Assembly (NCBI GenBank): GCA_943704495.1
Contig: CALSCR010003602.1
Span: 1 to 26,489 of the forward strand
DNA from: Pigoraptor chileana
Taxonomy: Eukaryota > Opisthokonta > Filasterea
Direction of reading: 5' to 3'
DNA: 26,489 nt
This document shows positions 1 to 15,965 of the stretch, in pieces. Each line of letters opens with the position of its first letter. The stretch's first letter is position 1. The translations under genes were made by a program, and so were the position numbers. The notes under the pieces are model-generated. The model had not been told where the DNA came from. It made no database searches and saw nothing but the letters and a program-made list of their open reading frames with translations.

Positions 1-1
1 G

Positions 2-454
2 GTCGACCTCATCATCGCAATTGACGCCGGGTCAGACACGGCACAGAACCTCCCCAACGGCAAGGCTATCGTCAACGCAGCTGCATATGCCAGCGAGTTT
101 GCGCGCCCTTTCCCCGCCGTTCCCACCATGGCCCAGTTCAACGACGCATCCAACCAGCTGCTCAACAAGACCACTTTCTTTGGATGCGGCGACGCGAGCG
201 TGCCGACTGTCGTGTACATTCCCAATCGGTTTGTGACATACAACGCGGCCGCGATGCCAGGCACGTTGCAGCTCAGCTATGAGCAGCAGCAGATCGATGA
301 GCTGTTGATGAACGCGTTTGCGACGACAACGGGCTTTGTCAACCAGCCGACACTCGCAAAGGCTATCGGTTGCGCCGTGCTTGACGCAGGTGCGCAGCCC
401 CTTCCCCAGGGATGCACCGACATCGACTGGACGAGCTTTTGCTGGAAGAAATAA
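2..454 (+). CDS. Lysophospholipase (phospholipase B type), 3' end only
   Basis: The frame is open from the window edge and stops at TAA 452-454, giving about 150 C-terminal residues. It resembles the end of the fungal PLA2_B/lysophospholipase family, enzymes that remove fatty acyl chains from (lyso)phospholipids and are usually secreted. Visible family features are an Asp-containing segment near the edge (AIDAGSDTAQNLPNGKA), the block TTFFGC followed by VVYIPN, and a Cys-rich C-terminus ending FCWKK, comparable to the YCW ending of fungal phospholipase B. The catalytic GxSGG motif and signal peptide would lie upstream, outside the window. No GPI-anchor tail is seen. Earlier exons cannot be judged. 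The family call is from recognition of these blocks; exact substrate is inferred. Confidence 0.78.
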   Translation, partial: VDLIIAIDAGSDTAQNLPNGKAIVNAAAYASEFARPFPAVPTMAQFNDASNQLLNKTTFFGCGDASVPTVVYIPNRFVTYNAAAMPGTLQLSYEQQQIDELLMNAFATTTGFVNQPTLAKAIGCAVLDAGAQPLPQGCTDIDWTSFCWKK

Positions 455-1120
455 TTCAAATCCTTTCAATACGCGTGCTATGTTAGTTGCGTTTGTGTGA
501 TGTAGTTGTGTGTTTTCTTTCCCTATATTCGCATTGGGGTTGTGCAGGTCGCACCCGTTCGGCGTCTCGCGTGCTATTTGTGACTACAGGCTGTGCTGGT
601 TCACGCCTAGTTGACAATAATTAAATCTTTTTACAATGGATACAAAAGGCCAAACAGACAAAAAGAGCAATAGATCGAATAGACAATAGACACTGCACAC
701 TTAGATGGGAGCGCAACACTACCAAAAGAGATAAATAGTTAAACATTCACAGAGAGAGCAACACACACACACCGGCAAAAACAGCTGAGGAAAGGCACGT
801 GACTAATCCTAGATTTGTCACGTGACTCACTTCATCCGGGGCAGGAAGCGACCCACATGGAGAACAATTATGCAGCGCTAATTTGGCTGGTCCAAAGCCA
901 TAGTATTTTCATAGTGATGTGAATTTATTTTAGGAATCACAACTGGGCTGACTATGGCCCTGATACATTGCGATACTGAAGGCCATCCCCTTATCACACT
1001 CGAGCAACACGACCAGTCCGAGTGTGCCAATCGCATTGCATCCACTACAACTACGAGGGAGATCTACTTTATGTATTCTTCCTCTTTCATTGTTGTGCCC
1101 TCGGGATCCAATCTGCAAAG
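455..1120. other. Spacer: lysophospholipase 3' end and RPS4 promoter
   Basis: No coding region is supported here. The first part is T-rich and should hold the lysophospholipase 3' UTR, with AT-rich possible poly(A) context near 615-635 (AATAATTAAAT). The second part is the RPS4 upstream region. It has two E-boxes at 796-801 and 819-824 and a pyrimidine-rich stretch just before the start codon (CTTCCTCTTTC, about 1077-1088), which could be an initiator or TOP-like 5' UTR start. Confidence 0.5.
795..826. promoter_or_regulatory. Two E-boxes upstream of RPS4
   Basis: GCACGTGACT (795-804) and GTCACGTGAC (817-826) lie about 300 bp upstream of the RPS4 start codon, 23 bp apart. CACGTG is the core bound by bHLH factors such as Cbf1, USF and MITF/TFEB. 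The second copy is a perfect 10-nt palindrome. A regulatory role is inferred from position and from recurrence of the motif upstream of other genes in the window. Confidence 0.5.
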
Positions 1121-3189
1121 ATGGTGAGCGTCCGATGTTGTTGAGCGATGCGATGAGTGGGAGATGGATGCGACGGGATGTGTGTGTTTTTTGTGATGGA
1201 TTAGAGGGATGGCGTCGGAGACGGGACATCTGGTTGAGTTCTGATGGCGGCGACTGCGAAAGAGATAAAGGATACTACTAGTCAACGGCTATAGAATTAT
1301 ATATTTCTGTGAAAGCGACGGCGTTGGCGTGGAAGTGCAGTGACTTGAACGAATCCGGCTACCGATTATTCGCAGTGGTTGCGAGCGCATATGCTCGTGC
1401 AATGTGCGTCCTTAAAGTGTGGGGAACCGAGTTTCTTGTTTTGCATGTATTAAATGTTTCTGTGTCTCTTCTTGCGTGTTTTTGTTGTAGGCGCGCGGAC
1501 CGAAGAAGCATTTGAAGCGTCTTAACGCTCCCAAGCACTGGATGCTTGACAAGCTGACCGGCACCTGGGTATGTATTGACTGTTGTCTTGATAGAACCTT
1601 GTTCTGATACTGAAACCACGTAAACCCTATTGCTTTTACTTCTGTTTGTTTGTTTGTTTGTTTGTTTGTTGGGACCACCAGTGACCGCATTACTAGTTCG
1701 ATTTGTGGCGGATGCGTAGACAGGACACCTATTCTCATTGGGTATGCTTTTGGTTCAGTTCAAACCTGACGAATTATTGCTTGTTGTATGCGTGCTTGTG
1801 TCTGTTTTGTGCATGGTGCATATCTTGTCTGCAGGCTCCCCGTCCCTCGACCGGCCCGCACAAGCTGCGCGAGTGCCTTCCCCTGATTGTTTTTATCAGG
1901 AACCGCCTCAAGTACGCCCTCACTGGCCAGGAGGTGAAGTACATTCTCAAGCAGCGTCTCGTCAAGGTCGACAACAAGGTCCGCACCGACCACACCTACC
2001 CCGCTGGATTCATGGGTGAGTGGAGTGGCTATGGTGTCTGTCGACTGGAATTCCCTTGCGGAGTTTTTTGTTACGCTACAATACGCACGCACGCACGCGC
2101 AACATGCATACCACGCTTTGATGTTGACAGGCTGGTATCAGCGATGCTCAACGGAATTGGCGAACCCGACCTCATTTTTTGCGTGATGTAATATTTTTAA
2201 TGCTGGGTGCAGATGTCGTCTCTTTCGAGAAGACCAACGAGAAGTTCCGCCTTCTCTACGACATCAAGGGCCGCTTCACTGTCCACCGCATCCAGGATGA
2301 GGAGGCTAAGGTGCGTTTTGTCATCATGCATTGCCTCGTGTGCTTTGGTTGTGCATGCGTGGTGTCGTGGTTATGTATAGGTATGCCTTATGCATTGGCA
2401 GCACTCTGGAAGCAGTGCCTGTGTTGCCAGTGTTGCCTTGTACTTTCTGTCAGCACATGTATGCGTACAAAAACAATCATCACAACACGAGTGCGACATT
2501 CAACTCATCCAATCCACCATATTTCCTCATTACCTGCCATGCACCACACAAACACACACCCTCTCTTTCACTCTCTTTCACGCACACACACTCGTGGCCA
2601 CAGTACAAGCTCCTCAAGGTGCGCTCCGTGAGCCTTGCTGCCAACGGCGTCCCCGTCATTGGCACGCACGACGGCCGCACCATCCGCTACCCCGACCCGC
2701 TCATCAAGGTCAACGACTCCGTCAAGTTCAACATTGAGAACGGCAAGATCGAGGACTTCCTCAAGTTCGAGACTGGTGTGTTTCTTCTCATTGGCCTGTG
2801 TGTCTTGTTGTCTTGTTATGTTTGCTTCTGTTATTTTGTTTGTTTGGTCTTTGTGTCTGGAATCGCGCAGTTGCAGTGTGCATTGCTTGTGTCTGATAGT
2901 CCTCGTATCCTCCCCCTGTTGCACCTCTTCAGGCAACCTTGTCATGATCACCGGCGGACGCAACTTGGGTCGTGTCGGCACGATCACGAGCAGGGAGCGC
3001 CACGACGGCGGCTTTGACATTGTGCACGTCAAGGACTCGCTCGGCCACTCTTTTGCCACGCGCATCGGCAACGTCTTTATCATTGGCAAGGGCAACAAGT
3101 CGATTGTGTCTCTCCCCAAGGGCAAGGGTGTCCGCCTCACTATCGCCGAGGAGCGCGACCGCCGCATTGCCGCCAAGGCCTCTGCTTAA
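1121..3189 (+). CDS. RPS4: 40S ribosomal protein S4 (eS4), six exons
   Basis: eS4 is a component of the small cytosolic ribosomal subunit that binds 18S rRNA. Exons: 1121-1123, 1491-1568, 1835-2015, 2213-2310, 2604-2775, 2933-3189. All introns are GT-AG (donors GTGAGC, GTATGT, GTGAGT, GTGCGT, GTGTGT). Joined length is 789 nt, 262 residues, against about 263 in animals. Domains in order: N-terminal RS4NT ([11 protein letters not shown], residues 2-40), S4 RNA-binding region (about 42-105), central eS4 domain, KOW motif ([16 protein letters not shown], about 177-192) and C-terminal eS4 domain ending RRIAAKASA. The first coding exon is the ATG alone, spliced to GCG CGC GGA. Start context is AAAGATGG. 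The E-box pair upstream is the likely control region. Identity is near certain; any 5' UTR exon is unknown. Confidence 0.97.
1643..1670 (+). repeat. (TGTT)n microsatellite in RPS4 intron 2
   Basis: About seven uninterrupted copies of a TTTG-type tetranucleotide lie within the second RPS4 intron, well away from both splice sites. A simple length-variable repeat; no function inferred. Confidence 0.85.
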
Positions 3190-3564
3190 ATGCGTCTCAC
3201 AGTCCCTTGGTCCTTGTCTCTCTCGTTGTCTGTCCTGTGTGGTGGTAGCTTTTGCGGATGCCAGCGGAGCGTAACTCTATACCTGCGCGCGCCTGTTTCG
3301 CCCCGTCTATTGTCTTGCGGTTGCCCGCCTTTGGAAAGAATGGATTGAATAAGATCCCCAAATACTTAAAAAGAAAGAACATTCTGAATAATTAGTGAAA
3401 TCACCTCACAGATGAGGGAATGGAAAGTGATTAACAATAGTCGTGCTGTGCTGCATGAGTATACCAATGCCTTGTCAGAAATGTTTTTGAAAGAGATTTA
3501 CATTTGAACCACGAAAACGACCGGCGTTCCAATGAGAGTGGTTTTGTCTTTTGACTGAGTGGAA
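3190..3564. other. Convergent 3' ends of RPS4 (+) and VMA22 (-)
   Basis: The two stop codons face each other across 375 bp. The RPS4 3' UTR probably ends near the A-rich stretch at 3345-3400 (AATAAGATCC then AAAAAGAAAGAAC), where AATAAG could act as a poly(A) signal. No further gene is seen, and the two transcripts may overlap slightly. Confidence 0.4.
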
Positions 3565-5115
3565 TTAGCTCTGCGCGGGGGCAGCATCGCCAGGATGCGT
3601 TTGTGTCGCCGCCGCCTCTGCCGCCTTGACAAGTTGTTCCTTGTGGTGCAACAGCGCATCGTATTCGGCACGCAATCGTTCCATCGAATGGCGCATTTCG
3701 GCAAGTTTTGGAACAACGTCGATGGCTGTGCGGATTGAGTGAGGTTGTGTTGGGTTGGTAGCAAAAAAAGCAGGATAGATTAATCGGGCTGTTCATACCA
3801 CGGAACACACAGACGAACATACAGACGAACATACGACAGACACAAACACGACAGCACCACACCAAACGAGAGAGGCACCAACCTTCCCTGAAGTGCGATT
3901 GGCACGTGCGCAATGTGGGAGGGACCAACACACCAAACCATTTGATTGGATCCTTCAACACCCGCGCGGCGCCGATTGCCTTTGGCCCGCCCTTGAGATC
4001 AGCCATGGCAATGTCATCGGCCCCCGAGGCGCCCTGTTGTCCAGACTGTCCCCCGGTCACCTCGTCACCCCGTCGGCTCCGCAGAGACGTGTTTCCCTGC
4101 GTGTGTGCAGAGTGCTGTCCCTGGGAAGACGCAAAATGGGACCGCTCCTCGTTGCGTCCACTCCCCGCAAGCACGTGCACGTTTGCGATCGTGGAAGGAC
4201 CGGGTCCATCGAGTGCATCCACGCTCAGGCGGCGCACGCGGACGGAAAGCGAGTTGCCCACGTGATCGGCATCGACAATGGGCTTCTTAGACCTGCCTGA
4301 GGACTCCGGGGCTGGAGTGTCGGACGATGATTCACTGGAGATGGCGGCGGGGAGATTCAATAAGAATTACGCGCATGTGCTTGCGTGTGAGCTTAAATCT
4401 TGTTCAATTGGAAAATGAATAAAAATTGCAGCACATTTTCTGGTCTGCGTTGCGACTCGTTCATATTGCTTTGCTAATTGTGAGGTGCGATTTGGTGGGG
4501 TCAAGATGCCTCCATTGAATTTAAAGAACTACCCACAGACACACAGGACACGCATACAGACAGACATACATACATGTAGCACGACACGTGTAGACACATA
4601 GACGCAGACACAACCCGAGACAGACACTCAGACAACCACACAAAAAAAACAAGAATAGCAAACGAAGACCAATTGTATCCGCACTCACATATCACACTTG
4701 ATCAGCGCCTTCATGCTCGGATCAAACTGCAATTCCGACACCGACTTGTATCCCATGGTATAGCGAGCCTTTGACAGAAAAAAATGACCCTGCGTATAAT
4801 GCGATGATGCATTAATATATGCGATGTTGGTCCATCAATGCCGTTTTCTCAGCAATCCTTCCCCGTTTTCTGGAGTGAAAAGTGCCGTTGCCTAATTAAT
4901 CATCCATGATGACGACATTCGCATCACATACACACCTCCTTGACATTGTTCGAGAACTTTGAATAAAGTGCGTTGTACTCGTCGTATGCGTTCATGTATG
5001 CGATGAGGAGGTCGTCCAGCTTGACGCTCAAGTCTCTAATAATCTTGTCCGAGTTTGAGTGTGAGTGGGTGAGACCCACACTTCCACCCGCCGCCGCCGC
5101 CGCCGCCGCCGCCAT
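3565..5115 (-). CDS. VMA22: V-ATPase assembly factor Vma22/CCDC115, four exons
   Basis: Vma22/CCDC115 works in the ER with Vma12 and Vma21 to assemble the membrane sector of the proton-pumping V-ATPase. Exons 5' to 3': 5115-4936, 4768-4689, 4334-3883, 3725-3565, all GT-AG (donors GTGTGT, GTGAGT, GTTGGT). Joined: 873 nt, 290 residues. Two family blocks are clear: ARYTMGYKSVSELQF (about 61-75), matching the conserved ARYAMG-KSV motif, and KDPIKWFGVLVPPTLR near 210, matching the WFG(I/V)LVP motif, followed by a helical C-terminus. The N-terminus has a poly-Ala run from a GCC repeat, then a heptad-like helix. The protein is longer than the usual ~180 residues because of a Ser/Gly/Gln-rich linker between the two blocks. 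An in-frame ATG at 5226 would add a hydrophobic Cys-rich leader; I prefer the ATG at 5115. Confidence 0.9.
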
Positions 5116-5516
5116 GCTTGACAAGAGGAAAACAAGTCCTGAGCTGATGCTCACGCTCACACAAGAGACAATAGCAATACAACACGCACAACACACCACA
5201 GAATTGTAGGGGGGGAAAAAAAGCATTCATAAAAAATATTGAACTCAAAGGATTGCCCCGGTTCCTAATTGCGGGTCCGCCTGATACCGTGGTTGTGGAG
5301 CAAGTCACGTGACAAATACCCGAGCAGTATGAAACATTCTTTGCGGATCTCTGAAATCACATCTATTTCGACGGAAGTACTGTTTGCCGATACAGTGTTG
5401 ATCGTTGTTATTTTTTATTGAGACGACAAGGTGGCTTTTTTTTTCGCGCACTCTCAATGCCGCGAAGATGATTTCCGATTTGATTCTTTTCGGGTGCGTT
5501 TGTGTATGATGTGGTG
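5116..5516. promoter_or_regulatory. Divergent promoter of VMA22 (-) and SMIM7 (+)
   Basis: The two start codons are 401 bp apart and face outward, so this block should hold both promoters. It contains GTCACGTGAC at 5304-5313, an AT-rich stretch at 5228-5245 and a T-rich stretch at 5410-5445. No TATA box stands out. Confidence 0.6.
5304..5313. promoter_or_regulatory. GTCACGTGAC E-box/CLEAR-like palindrome
   Basis: This perfect 10-nt palindrome is identical to the animal CLEAR consensus bound by TFEB/TFE3 and also contains the fungal Cbf1 core RTCACGTG. It lies 190 bp upstream of the VMA22 start and 204 bp upstream of the SMIM7 start. Function is inferred. Confidence 0.5.
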
Positions 5517-6925
<1,409 letters not shown>

Positions 6926-7166
6926 TCACTGTTAACTCACGCGCGTTCGCAATAATTGCCGTTTATTCCTTTCAGTCGTCACTTTTGTTGCATACAATAC
7001 AAACAAAACAAAGAGACGATCAATATTTTCTGTCTCACTCTTTCCTTGCGAGGAGTGCATGTCAAACAGCAATGTGCTGCTACAAACAGGCACACACAGT
7101 GCAGCCAACACGGACGGACACATACAAGCACTAGCGCAAGACAACGACACCAACACATTGTGTGCG
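6926..7166. other. Convergent 3' region of SMIM7 and beta-amylase
   Basis: 241 bp between the SMIM7 stop and the beta-amylase stop (opposite strand). AT-rich around 7000-7030. No gene is seen; it should hold both 3' UTRs. Confidence 0.4.
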
Positions 7167-11380
<4,214 letters not shown>

Positions 11381-11937
11381 GGTGTGTCAATAGCAGACAG
11401 ACACATAATACAAAAGATTGTCGGCCTTTTTGTTCAAGCAAGAGTTAATCACTGTATTTGGAGGCCATGAACTTAGATTAATAGAGTGCGTCGGCGAATG
11501 TCATGAGCATCTCAGTGGCTGAATGTGAACACATAAGGCCGGCACTGTTGGTCCCATGACCGGTTTCTGAATCCGTTGGAGCAATTAATGGAGTGATGCG
11601 CACGCTGTGATTGGCTGGCCGGTTACCGCCCCAGTCCGGTTGCAACATCTACGTGCCGTCACGTGATTGGGTTGCTTCTCACACGGCCTACAATACCGTT
11701 CTCAGAATGACCGACTCAAACGGACGCACTCCGGCGATCGTCAACGGTTTCCCTGTTGTTTATTTTCAGACACATTGACACAGCTAAATGTTCAAGTCAC
11801 GCATACGCAACGCATGAAGCAAATGAAAAATGTAGCGGTTGCCGGCAATCTACCCCTGACTCACTGCGAGTGAGACCAATATTAGTGTCGCTGCGGCGGA
11901 TGCACGGGGTGGCAGCGCGGGCTGATGGATCCCGGAG
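11381..11937. promoter_or_regulatory. Beta-amylase promoter and 3' flank of the next gene
   Basis: 557 bp between the beta-amylase start (minus strand) and the stop of the next minus-strand gene. Read on the minus strand it holds two CCAAT boxes (plus-strand ATTGG at 11610-11614 and 11666-11670), the second joined to an E-box. The part near 11740-11937 should hold the 3' UTR of the neighbouring gene. No other gene is seen. Confidence 0.45.
11658..11670 (-). promoter_or_regulatory. Composite CCAAT + CACGTG element
   Basis: The minus strand reads CCAATCACGTGAC, a CCAAT box overlapping an E-box by shared bases, about 280 bp upstream of the beta-amylase start codon. NF-Y plus bHLH composite sites are known in other eukaryotes; a role here is inferred. 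Confidence 0.45.
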
Positions 11938-13128
11938 TTAGCAGTGTACGGCAAGGCTGTTCTTTATGGCCTTGAGCTTCCGAACCTCTTTGGTCAGTCC
12001 TCTAATCTTCGCATCCAGCTTCTTTATCATGCCATCGACGAACCGCTTCGAATCACCCCCGCCAGAGTGAATTTCAGAACCGGCCTCACTCTCGTCATCG
12101 GAGTCATCCCCGTCCTTCCAGTCGCTGTCTGGTTGCGAGTCGTGGTCCTCGCTGTCTTGAACGTCCGTCCCAATGGAATCACATTCCTCGTCACGCTTGC
12201 GCTGCTGCCGCTTCAGTCCGCGTCCATTGTAATGCCCGCCAGATCCGCCTCCGCCGTTCTTGTGTCGGGCACTGAGACTCTCCACGCGCGACCGCTTCAT
12301 CCCGCGGCCTCCTTGGCGGCTGTCTGCCCGGTCCATCAGACTGGCGGCGGCGTCTGTTGGCGGATGATGATGGCGGGAAGTGGCCAGGCGTCGGGGCGTT
12401 GTCCGCTGGGGCTGAGCATTTGCGGCATGCCTCTGCGTGCGATGCCCTCCGTTGTATTCGCCTCCGTCATCGTCATCCCCGTCGTCGTCACTGTTGCTGG
12501 GTGCGTCACTGACATCGTCATGGGACTGATCGCGCTTACGCTTCCGCTTCTTCTCCGCGCCCTTTGCAGGACGGCAGTCTTGTCCAGTGAGTTTTTTGTG
12601 CACCCACTCAACGACCCCACGAACGCGGTCGTACCCAAGTCCACACACAAAATATCCTTGTGAGGGGCGCTGCACACGGATCTGATGGAAATAGCGGTCC
12701 AGATGTCCATCCAAGTACATCTGCATCCATTCCTCGTTCGTCTTGTCGGATTGCGACAGCCCCATCTCATTGAAAACCCGCTGGAGCGTTTGGCCCGCAT
12801 TGTGCATTCCCCAATCATTGTATCCCTTCTTGAGATCTGCAAGGACGGGAGTGACGACGGCCAGCGCCTCATCCACAGTTGGGAACTGCGGCCCATGCGG
12901 GAAGAGAGTATATCTCATCAAATCGCGATCGGGTTTGTGAGGCCGGTAGTCTTGCGAAAGTTCGACAAGGTCGATCGGCCTCCCCTGTGCAGACGGCTTG
13001 ACTGCGGCGCCCCCTAAGTCGCCGTTGTTTGCACCTGATGTCGGTGCATCCGTCGCCTGCTGCATGTTTCCGGGAGGCATGTTGAATCTGGGAATCAGCG
13101 GGTGGTCTTGATGGTTGCTGGAATGCAT
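11938..13128 (-). CDS. Unknown nuclear-type protein, charged with C-terminal coiled coil
   Basis: Not recognised. A long open frame ends at TAA 11938-11940; the first in-frame ATG is at 13128, giving 396 residues without introns. The frame stays open upstream to about 13230 with no ATG, and CCTCTCCAG before it could be an acceptor, so an unseen 5' exon is possible. Residues about 80-185 look like a compact helical domain rich in W, Y and F (for example YNDWGMHNAGQTL, YFHQIRVQRPSQGYFVCGLG, VVEWVHKKLTGQ). Then come a strong basic nuclear signal (KKRKRKRDQ), acidic runs (SDDDGDDDDGGEY), a Gly/Arg/His-rich stretch with another basic cluster, a second acidic stretch, and a C-terminal heptad-like helix (KKLDAKIRGLTKEVRKLKAI). 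The layout suggests a chromatin or transcription-linked protein; that is inference only. Confidence 0.65.
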   Translation of the reverse strand: MHSSNHQDHPLIPRFNMPPGNMQQATDAPTSGANNGDLGGAAVKPSAQGRPIDLVELSQDYRPHKPDRDLMRYTLFPHGPQFPTVDEALAVVTPVLADLKKGYNDWGMHNAGQTLQRVFNEMGLSQSDKTNEEWMQMYLDGHLDRYFHQIRVQRPSQGYFVCGLGYDRVRGVVEWVHKKLTGQDCRPAKGAEKKRKRKRDQSHDDVSDAPSNSDDDGDDDDGGEYNGGHRTQRHAANAQPQRTTPRRLATSRHHHPPTDAAASLMDRADSRQGGRGMKRSRVESLSARHKNGGGGSGGHYNGRGLKRQQRKRDEECDSIGTDVQDSEDHDSQPDSDWKDGDDSDDESEAGSEIHSGGGDSKRFVDGMIKKLDAKIRGLTKEVRKLKAIKNSLAVHC

Positions 13129-14144
13129 CGGGACTGGATTGTCGGTGTCTGGAAGCCGGGGTAATTTGACCGCCTCACGAGGCAATGCTGGGGCCTCGCC
13201 GCCTGCTCTGGAGAGGTTGCTACCGTGAATTCAGGAACGCACACAGTGACCAGTTCTTGGGATTCTGCTGATTTGTGTGCACTGATTGAGAAGTGCCCTA
13301 TTTATGTTGTGAGAATCAGAGTGGGGCATGGAGTGTGTGTGCGCGTCTGTCAGTCCGGTTCTTACGCTCCAGCACTCATTTGACAGTCAAGGAGTTACGG
13401 GTTACTGCTACTTTATTAGTAACCGTGTTACTTTTATACAATTATTGTGTAGCCTTATGTATGGCATCACATCCGGGGTAGTGATTTCAAGTCAGCACAT
13501 GTAACCCGGCGCGGCTGGACCACCCAAATCTCTCTCAGCATGCCGCAACTGTTTTGAGACCATAGCAACTGAGACGAGTGCGGATAGTTACTGGCCGTGT
13601 CATGGCTATTGTGGAACGTTCACCTTTGCCGATTAGTTGTCCAAGGCGCCTTCAGCTCGGTTACCCGCGGTTGTTTGCCTCCGGCAGCTCGCTTGAATCA
13701 GTAAAATCTTGGAAGGAACGCATGGCATTTTTGCTATGTTATAGCATTTTCATAAATGTAATAATACTTGAAAACACAAAAGATTCTAATCGAAAAACGA
13801 TCTTCCTCACACTACAAATGCCATCAGCTGTTGTTTTAGGTCAGGTGATTGCAGCCGCCGTGAAATCAGAGACGGTGGCACACAAACAAGGCCGACTGTT
13901 CGGCCACTATCAAATGCGATTCGTGTTTCAAAAGCGCACCTCAGGAAACGCAGTCTTCAGAAAAATTGCCAACACTTCGTGCCCAATTTCGAGGATGTTC
14001 AGATGCACATACCGTGCACGAGCTCAATGTGCTGCAAAGGAGTGAGTCACCCGCGTGAGTTGCAAATTCAGTCAGTGCGCCGGGGTCGGTTAGAGGTAGG
14101 TGTATAGTATCAGGCGGCACCCACACATACATATATATCGGCAC

Positions 14145-14252
14145 ACTCATATATATGAGTTATGAGTGTGAGTTATATATGAGTGTGCATATAGTGTGCA
14201 CATGTGCGTGCCGTATATATGCATATATGTGTGTTATATATGAGTGTGAGTT
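14145..14252. repeat. TATATATGAGTGTGAGTT repeat cluster with a palindrome
   Basis: It begins with the perfect 16-nt palindrome ACTCATATATATGAGT (14145-14160). About three degenerate copies of TATATATGAGT(GTGAGTT) follow, mixed with TATATGCATATA-like alternating purine/pyrimidine sequence. It could adopt hairpin or Z-like structure. No coding role. Confidence 0.7.
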
Positions 14253-15689
14253 GGTTCGGATGCCCAGTAAATTATATGCAAGGCACCCAACAGGCACTGA
14301 ACAAACAAATGCAGCGATTAATTCAACAAATCCTTTTGCGACCATCATAATGCATTGGCAATAGTGTTGATTATTATTGCCCTATAGGGCCACACATTTG
14401 CCAGCGGCAGCACGGCAGAGGACAACCACTGCGGAACGACGCCGTGGTACCCGCCGGCGTCTTAATGAAGATCTCGTCGAGCTCAGCTCCATGTTCTACT
14501 TTTGAGCACTATTGCAGTGGATATATGTGAAAATGTGAAAGCGCTACTAGCTGAGCAGAGCCATATTCGGGAATTGATGGATGCCTTCTTCACTCACTTT
14601 AATATCCAGTCGATAATTTCCGCCACAAACAAAGTTTTCTAGTGACAAACTGATTGACAGACCGACAGCACAACGCAAGCGGGAATGATTTTTGCAGTCG
14701 AGTCACTGACGCGCGCACCTTAAGGAAGGTCGTTGGCTTCGAAATTGCCGTGGAGCGCGTACACGGGCGCCGTCCTGCTGCTGCAAAGGATCCATTTCGG
14801 GGAAAGAATGGCATTGTGTGCCTCGCATTGCCGCCGGACTGAGTCTTGCGGCGATCAGACGCTAATGTAATGGTGGATGAACAATTACACCAATTGTAGG
14901 TGTGAGAGTGCCTGTGGGTGTCATTGCTTGTGCCTCCTGTGACCGACTTGCGGCAGGCCTGTAATAAAAAATTGTCGAGAGCTCGCTATATTCTACCCGT
15001 ATCGGAGTGAATTCGTTCGGCATGTCAATCCACCACCACGCAGTAGAGTGTGCCTCCATCCTCACTTATTTTAATCGGCAGCGCCCCACACGGAGCGGCC
15101 GCATTAAAACTTTAGTACGTAGTTTTGCGATGAAGCGTTGCCGAATCAGTCGCCACTCGACTGAGACGACACTGTTCGCCATCGCCGGGGAGTTGCTGAA
15201 GACAAACCGAAAAATAGACAAAAAGCCCGACCACTGACAAAGCCTGAAAATCCCGCCGGCAGGACCTTGTCGCCGAAGCACTGCCGATTCCGGGTCCACA
15301 TCGGACCATTCGCTCAGTTGCAACCCTGGTGGGGGCCGATTTGGGATGGGCCAGGGCAGGGGTGCTTTTGTTGCCTGGCTCGGCGGCGCTCCTTTCCACA
15401 ACCTGTGAAATGTTGGACTGTGGCTCTAACTCTAAACTCCAACGGTTGAGCACGAACAACGGGAAGCAAAAATGCCCGATGCCCGGCGCCGGCGGTTTTC
15501 GGTGGTCGGCGGCGGGTGTCCTGTCTTTTGCCGAGAATGACTTTGCATTGCGATTTGCATTGGCGGGCAATTTCTTTGTTTCTTCTTCCTGCTCATTTGG
15601 CCAATGGGAGAGCGCGGAGCTATTTGCCTTTTGTGTGAGAAAGGTGCGAACATTGTGTGAATAATGTGAGAAAAATGACAGGTTTTATT

Positions 15690-15965
15690 ACACAACCCTA
15701 CTTATTTGTGTGTGGTTTTGTGTCACATAGCGTTGTGCGCCACACTAGGCCGCCCGCAAATAAAAATAATTAAAAATAATTGTTTTTTGCGGGGTAATCC
15801 TTGGTGCAAATAATTTAAATAAGCGAATTGTTTATTATTTCTTTTTTCGCACTTCTGTTTTTCGAATAGAAATGGATAAAAAAACAGGGGAAAAAACCAA
15901 AAAAATTAAAATATAATGTTTTTGCAAAGTTTTTTTTTGAATTTTAAAAAGGATTTTAAATTTCA
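15690..15965. other. AT-rich low-complexity block
   Basis: Composition shifts sharply to A/T runs (AATAAAAATAATTAAAAAT, TTTTTTTTGAATTTT) compared with the GC-balanced sequence around it. No gene is seen. It may be intergenic spacer, a matrix-attachment-like region, or a transcription end for an unseen transcript. Confidence 0.5.

Noticed and set aside
1124-1490. C/D-box snoRNA in RPS4 intron 1
   Set aside because: GTGATGG near 1194 and CTGA near 1239 resemble C and D boxes, but they are too close together and there is no terminal stem.
2568-3176. 202-codon minus-strand frame over RPS4
   Set aside because: It covers RPS4 exons 5 and 6 and the intron between them on the wrong strand and shows no domain.
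5116-5226. N-terminal extension of VMA22 from the ATG at 5226
   Set aside because: It gives a hydrophobic Cys-rich leader unlike the cytosolic CCDC115 family and would leave little promoter. The ATG at 5115 fits family length better.
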